Assembly: GCF_001679785.1 (NCBI RefSeq)
Contig: NZ_CP016287.1
Location: forward strand, 1,054,001-1,118,000
Reading direction: 5' to 3'
Length of the DNA: 64,000 nt
Source: Rhizobium leguminosarum
Lineage (GTDB): Bacteria > Pseudomonadota > Alphaproteobacteria > Rhizobiales > Rhizobiaceae
The notes below the pieces were generated by a model, which was not told the DNA's origin, did not search any database, and saw only the letters and a list, made by a program, of their open reading frames with translations. Both the position numbers and the translations under genes were made by a program. Positions 1 to 8,530 of the stretch are shown here, piece after piece (position 1 is the first letter of the stretch; every line of letters begins with the position of its first letter).

Positions 1-32
1 CGCTCTTTGGCAACCCGTTTACGGAAACAAGC

Positions 33-887
33 ATGGAAAAAGGCCAACCCGCAGACACCGAGGTGGATCTTGAGCCGGATGCCGGTCCAAGCGAAGGCCG
101 GACCGACCGGGTTCCGGCGGTGCTGCGGCAGACGCATATCATTGCTTCATTCGAAAAGAACGGTTTCGTGTCGATCACCAGCCTTGCCGACGAGCTTGGC
201 GTTTCCGGTATGACGGTACGCCGCGATCTCGATCTTTTGGGAAAGCGCGGACTGCTCGAACGCACGCATGGTGGTGCGGTCGCCGCAGGTCCGCTGGCGA
301 CGCTCGCCTTCGACGAGGACGAGCCACCGTTCGAGCAGCGCATGCGCCGGCAGGCAGTGCAGAAATCCTCGATCGCCGAAGCAGCGGCGAAGCTGGTCGC
401 CTCGGGCGAATCCGTCGGCCTCGATGTCGGCACATCCATCCTGGCGCTCGCGGGGGCCTTGGCGTCCCGGAGGGATCTGCGCGTTTTTACCAACAATCTG
501 CGCGTCAGCATGCTGATGGCGGACGGAAAAAGCAACGTCTACATTCTGGGCGGGCAGGTACGCTGGCCAGAATATTCGGTGATTGGGCCGCAGGCGGTTG
601 AAGCACTCAAGAGCCATTTTCTCGACAAAGTCTTCATCGGCGTTTCCGGTCTGGATCCAAGCGGCTTCTACGACTATTCGCCCGAAGATACCGAAGTCAA
701 ACGCGCCTTTATCGCGAATGCAGGCAGCGTGATCGTGCTGTGCGATTCATCCAAATTCGGACGCCGGGCCTTGTCGCGGATCGTCCCGCTTGAAAAGGTG
801 AACATCCTTGTCACCGATGCGCCGCCCCCCGCCGATCTCGTCGCCGCATTGGGCGAGCGCGGTGTCCGGATCATCGTGGCCGCATGA
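33..887 (+). CDS. DeoR/GlpR-family transcriptional repressor
   Basis: 284 aa. Residues about 30-90 form the DeoR winged helix-turn-helix, with the family's TVRRDL recognition-helix motif and the RTHGGA wing. Residues about 115-280 form the DeoR C-terminal sensor fold, with the DVGTS phosphosugar-loop-like motif, a TNN motif and the SGLDPSGFYDYSPEDTEVKR region. The family usually represses sugar or polyol catabolic genes and is released by a phosphorylated intermediate. The ligand here is unknown. The next gene, an amidohydrolase, starts 32 bp downstream on the same strand, so the two are probably one operon. The start chosen is the ATG at 33, which leaves an acidic N-terminal tail of about 25 residues. 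A later start near the helix-turn-helix cannot be excluded. Confidence 0.88.
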   Translation: MEKGQPADTEVDLEPDAGPSEGRTDRVPAVLRQTHIIASFEKNGFVSITSLADELGVSGMTVRRDLDLLGKRGLLERTHGGAVAAGPLATLAFDEDEPPFEQRMRRQAVQKSSIAEAAAKLVASGESVGLDVGTSILALAGALASRRDLRVFTNNLRVSMLMADGKSNVYILGGQVRWPEYSVIGPQAVEALKSHFLDKVFIGVSGLDPSGFYDYSPEDTEVKRAFIANAGSVIVLCDSSKFGRRALSRIVPLEKVNILVTDAPPPADLVAALGERGVRIIVAA

Positions 888-918
888 CGCGCTGACGCCA
901 AGAGAGTGAGGATGCCAC

Positions 919-2112
919 GTGGCGACACTTTTCTCCAATGGAAGGCTTGCCGAGGCCGGTCCGGTCGATATCAAGGTCCGCGATGGCCGGATAGAAGCGA
1001 TATCGGCGGCCGGCACGGCACCGGTCCAGGCCGGCGAAACGGTGGTCGATCTCGGTGGGCGGATGGTCCTGCCGGGCTTGGTCGAGGGACATATCCATCT
1101 CGATACCAGCTTCTACGGCGGCAAGTGGATTCCCCACAGGCCCTGCACCAACGGTTTCGACGTGCGCGAACGTGTCTCCTTCCAGCATGAGAACATGGCG
1201 ATCGCCGAGCCGATGGATGTGCGCGCCCGCAAGCAACTGGAGCTTTGTATCGCCAACGGCACGACCGCAATGCGCAGTCACGTCATGGTCGATGCTTCCG
1301 TGGGTCTCAGTTCGCTCGAAACGATCCTGACGGTCCGCGAGGAATATCGCAGCCTCATCGATCTCCAGCTTGTCGCCTTTCCGCAGAGCGGCATCCTGAC
1401 AAGCCCCGGAACATCCGATCTCCTCGACAAGGCGATCGAGTTTGGCGCCGATCTGGTCGGAGGTCTGGACCCAGGAAGCTTCGACCGTGATATCGAAGGC
1501 CACCTTGCCGTAGTGTTCGGCGTGGCGGCGCGGCGCGACGTCGATGTCGATATCCATCTGCACGATGCCGGTTTGCTCGGCGTCTTCACGATCGAGCAGA
1601 TCTGTGCCCGAACCCGCGCGCTCGGCATGGAGGGCCGCGTGGCCATCAGCCATGCCTATGCTCTCGGCGACGTCGCTCCCGACGTTGCGAAACGCGCAGC
1701 CGATGAACTGGCGCGCAGCGGTGTGTCGATCATGACCAATGCACCCGGCGCACAGTCGTTTCCCCCGGTCGCCTTGCTGCGCGCCGCGGGTGTCACGGTT
1801 TTCTCGGGAAGCGACAACATTCGCGATTCCTGGTGGCCCTATGGCGATGGCGACATGCTCGGCCGGGCGATGATGATCGGCTACCGTTCGGGATTCTATA
1901 CCGATGAAGAACTGAATGCGGCATTCGATGTGGTCACCGCCTCCGGTGCCAGGGCCTTGCGACTAGACGGATACGGTCTCAAAATCGGCGCAAAGGCCGA
2001 TTTCATTGTCCTGGAAGCGGAACATGTAGCCGAGGCTGTCGTCTCAGTTCCAAGATCGCGCTCCGTCTATAAAGGCGGCCGGCTTGTCGCTCAGGATGGA
2101 AACCTCCATTAA
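919..2112 (+). CDS. Amidohydrolase, cytosine-deaminase-like
   Basis: 397 aa with a GTG start. A metal-dependent amidohydrolase: the HxH metal motif is at H58/H60 (GHIHLD), with further ligand candidates at H213/H215 (IHLHD), the SHAYALGD histidine near 246 and the aspartate in SGSDNIRD near 300. The order and spacing fit the cytosine deaminase / N-acyl-amino-acid deacetylase-like branch (Amidohydro_3). Expected reaction: hydrolytic deamination or ring opening of a cyclic amide or amine in the cytoplasm. Substrate not deducible. It directly follows a DeoR-type repressor, so it is probably induced by a metabolite of its own pathway. Full length for the family and no visible lesion. Confidence 0.85.
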   Translation: MATLFSNGRLAEAGPVDIKVRDGRIEAISAAGTAPVQAGETVVDLGGRMVLPGLVEGHIHLDTSFYGGKWIPHRPCTNGFDVRERVSFQHENMAIAEPMDVRARKQLELCIANGTTAMRSHVMVDASVGLSSLETILTVREEYRSLIDLQLVAFPQSGILTSPGTSDLLDKAIEFGADLVGGLDPGSFDRDIEGHLAVVFGVAARRDVDVDIHLHDAGLLGVFTIEQICARTRALGMEGRVAISHAYALGDVAPDVAKRAADELARSGVSIMTNAPGAQSFPPVALLRAAGVTVFSGSDNIRDSWWPYGDGDMLGRAMMIGYRSGFYTDEELNAAFDVVTASGARALRLDGYGLKIGAKADFIVLEAEHVAEAVVSVPRSRSVYKGGRLVAQDGNLH

Positions 2113-2250
2113 GTACAGATACACCTAAGTAATGGCTTCAGCCATCAGCGTCGGGGGCTCATCGATACGATCGACCATCGCAGGCCGGCGGTCGCGCCCG
2201 TGTCTACCTGCCATCGAATGCCAACCGTTGCCCGGTGTGAAACGGTCGGC

Positions 2251-2442
2251 TCAATGCGAACGTTGCAAAACCGGCATCCGCGCCACGATAACCAAACCGG
2301 AAGAGGTCCATTGGCGGGATACACCAACAGAATAGTCACCCATCTTCGGCAGGCCGGTGCCGTCGATCACCAGAAAGGCATCTGAAGCCCCGACAATCTT
2401 GGCGGCCTGCACTGCCAATTCCGCCTCCCCGGCAGGTCGCAT
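2251..2442 (-). pseudogene. IS701/IS4-type transposase fragment
   Basis: A short open stretch containing DAFLVIDGTGLPKMG and YSVGVSRQ, which resemble the first catalytic aspartate region of IS701-family DDE transposases (consensus DDTGLPKKG...SVGV). Everything before and after is missing or out of frame, so this is a relic. The rest of 2113-2737 has no gene I can support. Confidence 0.55.
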
Positions 2443-2737
2443 GCTTTAACGTCACGATCCGCCCGTTCGAGCCGAGCGCCCTCTATCACCACGTCGTGTT
2501 CTGGCAAAAAGGCTGGCATCTTGGTCCTATGTTGCAAGAGGCCGCGAGTGTCTCATCGAGTGCGCGCAGGATAAGTCGAAGCGCCATAGCTGCTAAAGCG
2601 ACGAACTACGTTTTGATTTTGATGGGAACCGAACCGACGACGCGTCAACCGGTACGCCGCGCGCTCACACCAAAATCGACAAAGCAGAAACGTAAGACCT
2701 TGACCACCACAACGGACCCGAACAATACCTAAGAGGC

Positions 2738-2783
2738 GGGTCACTTCTCAGTGCAAATCCCGGGTCAACTCTCAGCGCAAATC
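2738..2783. repeat. Two tandem 22-bp repeats, IS21-like element end
   Basis: Copies at 2738-2759 and 2762-2783 both begin GGGTCA and end GCAAATC and match at 19 of 22 positions. Tandem terminal repeats of this kind are typical of IS21-family ends. No istA/istB gene is next to them, so I read this as the surviving end of a lost element (inference). Confidence 0.45.
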
Positions 2784-2804
2784 AACACTCAAGCGGGCCT
2801 ATCT

Positions 2805-3866
2805 TTATCTCGTGAGAGTGCCAACCATTCGATTGACGCCGCCCCAATATTCCTTGTGCATGGTTTCGGCTGCCTCCGAGATTGCCAGCTTCCAGGCAGG
2901 TCCGCGATTCCATGCCTCTTCCACGGCATCAGCCAGTGAAGGCCCGTGGCCGGTGACCGGCAGGGCGTCGAATAGCATTCCTGCCTGTCTCAGGTCTTTA
3001 TCCCGTTTGGCTTGGCCGCCAGCGTCATTTTGGCGGCGACCGGCAACGATAAGCTTATGCACTGCATACCTGCAAGGATCAGGGATGACCACCGAGATAC
3101 CGGCACCATGTAGCAGGATCGAACGAACGGGATCACGGATCAAGAAATCCATGAACCTTAGCGGTTCGGCCGACGCGCCACCGAGAGCGGGCATGTTGGC
3201 GGGTTTGTCAGAATATTCTTCAGCTCCTCTGTTCGTCGTCATGAATTCGACCCGGTAGCCGGTTTGATTCCGGAAGGCATGAGATCGAGGGCTACCGCTG
3301 ATGTGCGGCACGGCCCGGAACGTTGGATCAAGCCCTTTCAGGAGATCGAGGATCGGCGGCAGTGAATCCGCTACTTCGGCAGAGATCGCGAAATCCTGGG
3401 CTAGGTCTGCATCACCTGTTAGGATCGCCGCCGAGGGCAGACGGATGCCGAGATATGCTGAGTAGCATTGAAAAGCGACAGTGCCGATGAGAACACCGCG
3501 CAGCCGGAAGAGACCGGCCTTGGCAAGCGCTTGAACGACATCGCCGGTAAAGCGATCAGGAGCAATCAAACCGGCTTCCCGCGTCAGCGTGGAAACGAAC
3601 TTGCGGCGTGCCTTATAGTCCGACTTCTCGCCCTTGAAGGTTTCGACCCGTTCCGAAATCACGGGATCGTCGGCAGGCCCGACATACCGGCGCTTCTGCC
3701 CGCCCTCACCGTCGGGTTGGTCGAAATACCAATAGCGCCGACCATCGACTGCCACCGGCACAAATCTACCCGACGGGGGGAAGTCTTCCGCCCAATCGTC
3801 ATCGAATGCCCGTTGCTGAAGTTCCGCGACCATGGTCCGGAACATGAGATCAATCTGCTTGATCAC
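2805..3866 (-). CDS. GSU2403-type nucleotidyltransferase-fold protein
   Basis: 353 aa with a GTG start at 3866; an in-frame ATG lies a few codons on. The central region has GTVAFQCY followed about 20 residues later by LTGDADLAQD, which matches the nucleotidyltransferase-fold pattern of the GSU2403 family (NTP_transf_8), with D-A-D as the likely metal-binding acidic pair. The N-terminal 90 residues are charged and contain a YWYFDQ...QKRRYVGP motif typical of these proteins. The fold is shared with AbiEii/MNT-type antitoxin or toxin nucleotidyltransferases, so a defence or toxin-antitoxin role is possible but unproven. The gene stands alone, flanked by IS relics. An operator-like inverted repeat lies immediately upstream. 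Confidence 0.7.
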   Translation of the reverse strand: MIKQIDLMFRTMVAELQQRAFDDDWAEDFPPSGRFVPVAVDGRRYWYFDQPDGEGGQKRRYVGPADDPVISERVETFKGEKSDYKARRKFVSTLTREAGLIAPDRFTGDVVQALAKAGLFRLRGVLIGTVAFQCYSAYLGIRLPSAAILTGDADLAQDFAISAEVADSLPPILDLLKGLDPTFRAVPHISGSPRSHAFRNQTGYRVEFMTTNRGAEEYSDKPANMPALGGASAEPLRFMDFLIRDPVRSILLHGAGISVVIPDPCRYAVHKLIVAGRRQNDAGGQAKRDKDLRQAGMLFDALPVTGHGPSLADAVEEAWNRGPAWKLAISEAAETMHKEYWGGVNRMVGTLTR

Positions 3867-3874
3867 GGCGGCCT

Positions 3875-3902
3875 CTATATTGTTTTCACAAATCTAGTAT
3901 AG
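3875..3902. promoter_or_regulatory. Operator-like inverted repeat, copy 1
   Basis: CTATATTG, a 12-nt spacer TTTTCACAAATC, then TAGTATAG: 8-bp arms with one mismatch. It begins 8 bp upstream of the GTG start of the nucleotidyltransferase-fold gene, so it overlaps the expected promoter or ribosome binding region. The spacer and one arm are nearly identical to the copy at 4033-4060. Confidence 0.5.
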
Positions 3903-4032
3903 ACACTGTCTTTGAGCAAGCGGTAGTCGGTACTACCCTGGGGCACTGACCCCACCTTCACGACACGAATACCGGGCTCCCGGCCAAGGCAGGGATATTC
4001 AGTCTAACACTTGTCACTATCCAAAGGCCTCT

Positions 4033-4060
4033 CTATATTGTTTTCGCAAATCCAATATAG
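4033..4060. promoter_or_regulatory. Operator-like inverted repeat, copy 2
   Basis: Perfect 8-bp arms CTATATTG and CAATATAG with spacer TTTTCGCAAATC. It lies 158 bp upstream of copy 1, and the two differ at only a few positions. No gene starts next to it: 4061-4452 holds nothing I can support. It may be a second site for the same regulator or the leftover promoter of a lost paralogue. Confidence 0.45.
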
Positions 4061-4452
4061 TGAATCAGTTGAAACGCTTCTCCTTACTGTCTGCGTTTAT
4101 AAGTTCGCTCCGCTCATATTCTGGTCCTCTCGGGACCGGATTGCAAAAAATCAGAGGGGTCAAGTCATCGCGCCTCCAAGAATTCCTCGGCTTAGGAGCG
4201 CAGCAAGGTTGTCAGCATTTCATAATCAGGTAGCTCATTGAGCAAGTCGCACGCCTTGAACCGAACCGAACCGGCGACCCTAGCATTCTTCCTATTCTAG
4301 TGGCCTTCCTATTCTAGTGGCGTCCTAAGCTGCTGTAAAAGTTAGCTGTTGAGGCGTAAGCAGATTTATGGAACTGGCGTTTGAAGAGGCGAATGGCCAG
4401 CCCAGCAATCGACACGGCTACTCATGGACCAACAATCAAACCCACAGTACGG

Positions 4453-4740
4453 CTAAGACGGTATCAACGTCCCAGGATCGGACTGCGTGTCCTTGAGGAT
4501 AAAGTTGACGGCATATTTTTTGCCGCCGATATCCAGCCTTGAGCGCGTCGCTGACCAGGCCGAAATTCGTCTGCTTCGGAAAATGGGCTCAGCGGCCTGG
4601 ATCGGGCGTTCGCCCAGGCGACATTGATCGTATTGACACCCGAGGCGAAGGAATTGCGGACGCTCGCCGGTATGGCAAATGCTGCAGCGGCGCCTCCCGC
4701 GATGCTGGCGGTGACGCGCAGAGACCGCGCCGTGTGATAT
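4453..4740 (-). pseudogene. Substrate-binding protein fragment (ABC-type)
   Basis: The minus strand reads GGKKYAVNFILKDTQSDPGT near 4480-4540, which matches the conserved N-terminal region of Leu/Ile/Val-type periplasmic binding proteins. An upstream hydrophobic stretch (SIAGGAAAAFAIPA) in another frame could be its signal peptide. The pieces are in different frames with no proper end, so the gene is dead. It is the third broken gene in a row here. Confidence 0.4.
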
Positions 4741-4791
4741 CCGGATGCTTGCCCAAATTGTCATCCCAGACCAAGAGCGTTGGATAAATCG

Positions 4792-4980
4792 TCAGACCGC
4801 GACCTCTCTCTCCATGCGGGATCGCAGGCGGTTGCGGAGAAAGCCGCCGGCTTCCTCGATCGACTGCATGCCCTCGTCGAGCATCGGCGCGAAAAGCTGC
4901 CAGGAATGCACCATCCCCTCGAAGATATTGAGTTCGGCGGACACGCCTGCGGCCTTGAGCCTTTCGACGACGGTCACCGA
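4792..4980 (-). pseudogene. Alpha/beta hydrolase, C-terminal fragment
   Basis: A 60-residue open stretch ending at a normal stop contains FEGMVHSWQLFAPMLDEG followed by SIEEAGGFL. This is the C-terminus of hormone-sensitive-lipase-like alpha/beta hydrolases, with the catalytic histidine in GMVHSW. The N-terminal two thirds, including the nucleophile serine, are absent. It is joined directly to the dehydrogenase remnant. Confidence 0.6.
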
Positions 4981-5775
4981 GTCTTGTGGTCTTGCCGCTC
5001 TCGGAATCGTGGATTGCCTGGTTGATCTCGTCGAAGTCGTAGAATTTCACGAGCTTGTCGAAAGGGAAGCGGCCCTGGGCGTAGAGCTCGGCCAATATCG
5101 GAATGAAGGTGTCCGGGTTGGATTCGCCCTCGACGATCCCGATCAGACGGCGACCGCCGCTCATGAAGTGCACTTCGTCGAGATTGATCTCGGTGCCCAT
5201 GGCCGACGCGCCGAGAATGCCGCAGGCGCCCATCGGCGCCAGCGCCATCACCGCGCTGCGGATAACGCTAGAAATCCCCGTCGTATCGAGCGCGAAATTC
5301 AACCCGTAGCTCGTGATCGCTATGATCTCGGCTGTCGCATCCACCTTGCCGGGATTGATCGTGTGCGTGGCGCCGAGTTCGCGCGCCATGGCCAGCCGCT
5401 CGTCATTCATGTCCACCGCGACGATGGTTGTCGCGCCGACGACCTTGGCCGCCATCAGGGCGGAGAGGCCGACCGAACCGGAGCCGAATACGGCGAAGGA
5501 TTTGCCCGCCGAAACCTTGAGCGCGTTCATGACTGCGCCCGCACCGGTCTGGATACCGCAGGCGAGCGGTCCCAGCAATTCGAGCGGCGCCGTATCCGGT
5601 ACCTTCACGACATTCACCTCATGGCAGATGGCGTGGGTGGCGAAGGATGACTGGCCGAAGAAGTTACCGTGAATACGCTCGCCGCCTGCCGAAAGCGCCC
5701 TCGAGCCATCCGTGCGTGCGGCAAAGAAATTGCGCGGGAAAAATTCGTGGCAATAGCTGATGTGGTGATCCATGC
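4981..5775 (-). pseudogene. Zinc-type alcohol dehydrogenase, truncated
   Basis: About 265 residues of a medium-chain dehydrogenase. The Rossmann motif GSGSVGLSAL, the cofactor-specifying acidic residue in VAVDMND and the family's LLGPLACGIQTGAGAV are intact, and the protein resembles aryl/benzyl-alcohol dehydrogenases. The N-terminal catalytic domain with the active-site zinc ligands is missing, and the C-terminus (KFYDFDEINQAIHDSESGKT) runs into the hydrolase fragment. NAD binding may survive, but catalysis should not. The neighbours suggest a former aromatic or alcohol catabolic cluster. Confidence 0.7.
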
Positions 5776-6075
5776 AACAGTGCTGATTGAAGCTGTTGAA
5801 GATCGGCGCCCAGGTCCGCGTCTCAGTCCGCCGCATCAAGGTGGCGATGGCTTCGGCCTGCCCCTATGCCGAGGAGTTTGCTCTGGCTCACGCCCGAATA
5901 TGCGCTGCGGCCCGATGATGCCGCCGGACCTGAACCCACCCACCAACGAAAAAGGATACATCACCGGCCCAGACAAAACGCCCCACATCGCGGCGACGGC
6001 CGCGCGCGTCTTCGGCTGCGAGCCCGGCCCCGACCGCCGCCAACAGCCCAACGTCAACCAAAGCCACAGGCGCTG
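5776..6075. other. Unassigned sequence next to group II intron
   Basis: Open frames on the minus strand encode a hydrophobic stretch (for example SGPVMYPFSLVGGF) but match no family I recognise. This is the 3' exon side of the intron insertion. No functional call. Confidence 0.3.
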
Positions 6076-7989
6076 GTAGAGTCGAGGACAGGCGCGGTGA
6101 CATGAGTCCCGTTTCCTGTCCCCGCTCGTCAAACCGGACGTGCCGATTTCCGGCATCCGGCTTTCCGACTGGCTTCACCGCATAGCTCTCGGAGGTGGCC
6201 CGATGTGGACGCGTCGAAGGCGCAGCACACCGCCCTCTCCAAAGACATAGTCATCGGAGAAACGGTGCGACCCGCGCCCTGCCACCTTGTGCCGCCGCGT
6301 GAGGAAGTTTCGCACACGCTCGTAAACATGGTTGTCGACCGCCCGATATGCCGGAAGGCGGGAGCCATAACCGAAGTAGGTCGACCAGCCGCGCAAAAGG
6401 CGGTTGAGCCGGTTCCGCACGTCGGGCCATGTCCCCATCTCACCGGGCACGAGCAAATCGCTCACCTTTTTCTTGAGCCGCTGGACACTTTTCCGAGATG
6501 GGCTTGCGCCCAGATACCAATGACCATCCTTGCGAAAATGCTCGGGGCCAAAGCTATAGCCAAGGAAGTCGAAATGCTCCTGTCGTGCATTCCTCACCGA
6601 GGTTTTCGCCTCATTGAGGGTGAGCCCGAGCTTCGCCATAACCAGCCGCGTCCACGACAGAGCCTCTTCCGCATAACCACGGCTGAGGATGACGAAGTCG
6701 TCGGCGTAGGAAACGACGTGGGCTTGGAACGCTTCTCCCCGTGCGGTCTGCCGCCAATGCTTCAGGAAACGGTTCATGTAGATGTTGGCCAGCATCGGAC
6801 TCGCGACACCGCCCTGAGGCGTTCCGCTCGTTGCGTTGCGACCACCACTCATGCGCCGCTTGCCGTCGCCATCCCGTTCTTCAACAGGCGCTTTCAGCCA
6901 CATCTTGATAAGATGCAGCACATGCCTGTCGACGACCCTGCGGGCCACGGATCGTAGAAGGTCCGCGTGCGGAATCGAGTCGAAATATCCCGACAAATCA
7001 GCGTCGACCACATCGGTGTAACCCCGGCATATTAGCCGGTGCACCTCCTTGACCGCCTGACCACCACCCCGATTGGGGCGATAGCCATAGGCGCTATCCT
7101 CGAAATCCGCCTCGAAGATCGGTTCAAGCACCAGCTTGGCGGCAGTCTGGACGACACGATCCCGAATAGTCGGAATACCGAGCGGCCTTTCTCCACCTCC
7201 AGGCTTTGGTAGCATGACCCGTCGTACCAGTTGGGGCCGATACGTTTTCGAAACGAGTTCCTCGCGCAGTCCCGCCAGCCACTCCTGCGCTCCCGCCGCC
7301 TCGATCCGCGCGAACGTCACGCCGTCGACGCCCGGCGAACCAGCATTGGAGCGGGCTAGCCGATAGGCATGGTACAGAATGTCGTCGCGACAGATCTTGT
7401 CGTAGAGAGCGTAAAAGCGGAAGGCAGGCTCCGCCTTCGCTTTACGATACAGCTTCCTCTGAAGAGTCCGGATCTTATCAGGCGTTTGCAGGCTCATCGC
7501 CAATCACCTCCACCTCATCATCGTCAAAAGCACACCAGAAGTCAGGGGCCTTCCCTCCACCGGCATTACCCGGCCTCAGCAGTAGTATGACCCTGTCCGA
7601 CTCCCGCTCCAGACCGGCGTGCCAAGCACGCCGTTGAGGCCGCTACCCTCGCCCGGGACGGGTCTCCCCCGATTACCCGCACCACCTTTCCAGCGTGCCG
7701 TGCCCACTACCCCGGCGAATCGAGCGGGTGCGCTCGTCGATTTCTTCCCCGCTCGTGCTGCCTTCCCCTAATCTCAGGAGGGTCGGCATCCGCATCTTCA
7801 CTTTCGAGGCCTGCTCAGGCTTCACACTCGTTACGGCCCACTGGATTGCTCAACCGCCCAAGGCGGCCTTTGTCACGAGGCTTCGGCCCGGCCGGTTACC
7901 CTGCCAAGCCGCTCGTCAGCTACCAGACCTATCGACAATTATCTGGGTGGAACCTTCCTCCACTGGTGTTACGCGCCGTCGGGGCGCAC
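6076..7989 (-). ncRNA. Group II intron, apparently complete
   Basis: On the minus strand the intron begins with GTGCGCCCC at 7989, the expected GUGYG-type 5' end. It encodes its maturase and ends near 6076 with ...CTCTAC. Domain V is readable at 6131-6163: a 5' strand with the catalytic AGC triad, a GAAA loop and a two-nucleotide bulge before the returning strand. Domain VI follows at about 6079-6128 with a GACAGG/CCTGTC stem. The total of 1.9 kb is normal. 7504-7989 is the structured 5' part (domains I-III). The exact 3' base is inferred from the terminal AC dinucleotide. Just outside the 5' end, at 8001-8017, lies GTTAACGTGACAATACC, which matches an IS6-like end seen at about 20836. Confidence 0.85.
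6175..7503 (-). CDS. ltrA: Group II intron reverse transcriptase/maturase
   Basis: 442 aa, full length. The reverse transcriptase domain shows RPLGIPTIRDRVVQ, YGYRPNRGGGQAV, DADLSGYFDSIPH, GTPQGGVASPMLANIYM and the catalytic SYADDFV box (YADD at residues 266-269). The thumb/domain X follows, with RLNRLLRGWSTYFGYG. The protein ends soon after domain X with no evident HNH endonuclease domain, as in bacterial class C/D/E-type introns. It should bind and splice the intron RNA and support retrohoming. All catalytic residues are present, so it is probably active. Confidence 0.93.
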   Translation of the reverse strand: MAMSLQTPDKIRTLQRKLYRKAKAEPAFRFYALYDKICRDDILYHAYRLARSNAGSPGVDGVTFARIEAAGAQEWLAGLREELVSKTYRPQLVRRVMLPKPGGGERPLGIPTIRDRVVQTAAKLVLEPIFEADFEDSAYGYRPNRGGGQAVKEVHRLICRGYTDVVDADLSGYFDSIPHADLLRSVARRVVDRHVLHLIKMWLKAPVEERDGDGKRRMSGGRNATSGTPQGGVASPMLANIYMNRFLKHWRQTARGEAFQAHVVSYADDFVILSRGYAEEALSWTRLVMAKLGLTLNEAKTSVRNARQEHFDFLGYSFGPEHFRKDGHWYLGASPSRKSVQRLKKKVSDLLVPGEMGTWPDVRNRLNRLLRGWSTYFGYGSRLPAYRAVDNHVYERVRNFLTRRHKVAGRGSHRFSDDYVFGEGGVLRLRRVHIGPPPRAMR

Positions 7990-8083
7990 TGAGAGATGCG
8001 GGTTAACGTGACAATACCGGCAGCGCTTATCCCATCAAAGCAGAGCTGATTTTCCGAGATGCGGGCGGCCCTCAGGCCGTGCA

Positions 8084-8198
8084 TCCATGAACGCTCCATC
8101 CAGCCTCCACGGGACCTGAACCTACTCAGTACATACAGACGCCAACAAGGAGACGCCAATGATGATTTGTGCCAACGAGACCAACGAAGGGGACATCC
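8084..8198. repeat. Duplicated 115-bp segment, copy 1
   Basis: Nearly identical to 36905-37005. Copy 2 lacks 14 bp that lie between two GACGCCA direct repeats here, and these contain the AAGGAG ribosome binding site of the small ORF that follows. 8199-8530 beyond the repeat has no gene I recognise. Confidence 0.8.
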
Positions 8199-8419
8199 AC
8201 ACAGCTCGGCTGGTCACCCCACCAAAAGTACAGTCCCATAGCCCGGTTCAGCATCTGGCCGTGTTTGCCTGTTGGCGCAAGGAGCCCTCCACGCGATCTG
8301 CTAGGGTGCCCAACGCCGACGTTCTAGGGGGCCTTCGTGGGGAACGGATAAACTTCTCTGCAACAGCCGGAAGTGCAAGGACGCGTGTGCGCAACTTCCA
8401 AACGCCCGATCTGGCGTAG
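8159..8419 (+). CDS. Small ORF of unknown function
   Basis: Starts with two ATG codons 6 nt after a good AAGGAG ribosome binding site at 8147-8152. The first 12-13 residues (MMICANETNEGDI) are shared, with small differences, with an ORF at 36966, where the frame continues differently; the rest is dissimilar. This looks like an intact start joined to foreign sequence by recombination. The copy next to the exporter suggests the original reading frame belonged to the peptide locus, but that is inference. Confidence 0.3.
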   Translation: MMICANETNEGDIHTARLVTPPKVQSHSPVQHLAVFACWRKEPSTRSARVPNADVLGGLRGERINFSATAGSARTRVRNFQTPDLA

Positions 8420-8530
8420 CCAGCGCAAAGCCCAAGCAAATTAAGATCATGTCCGCCCAGCAAAAAAGCCAGGTCTCAGATCAGTCGGATCAACGCATTA
8501 AGCTCGTTCATGAAAGTTGGAGATGACCGA

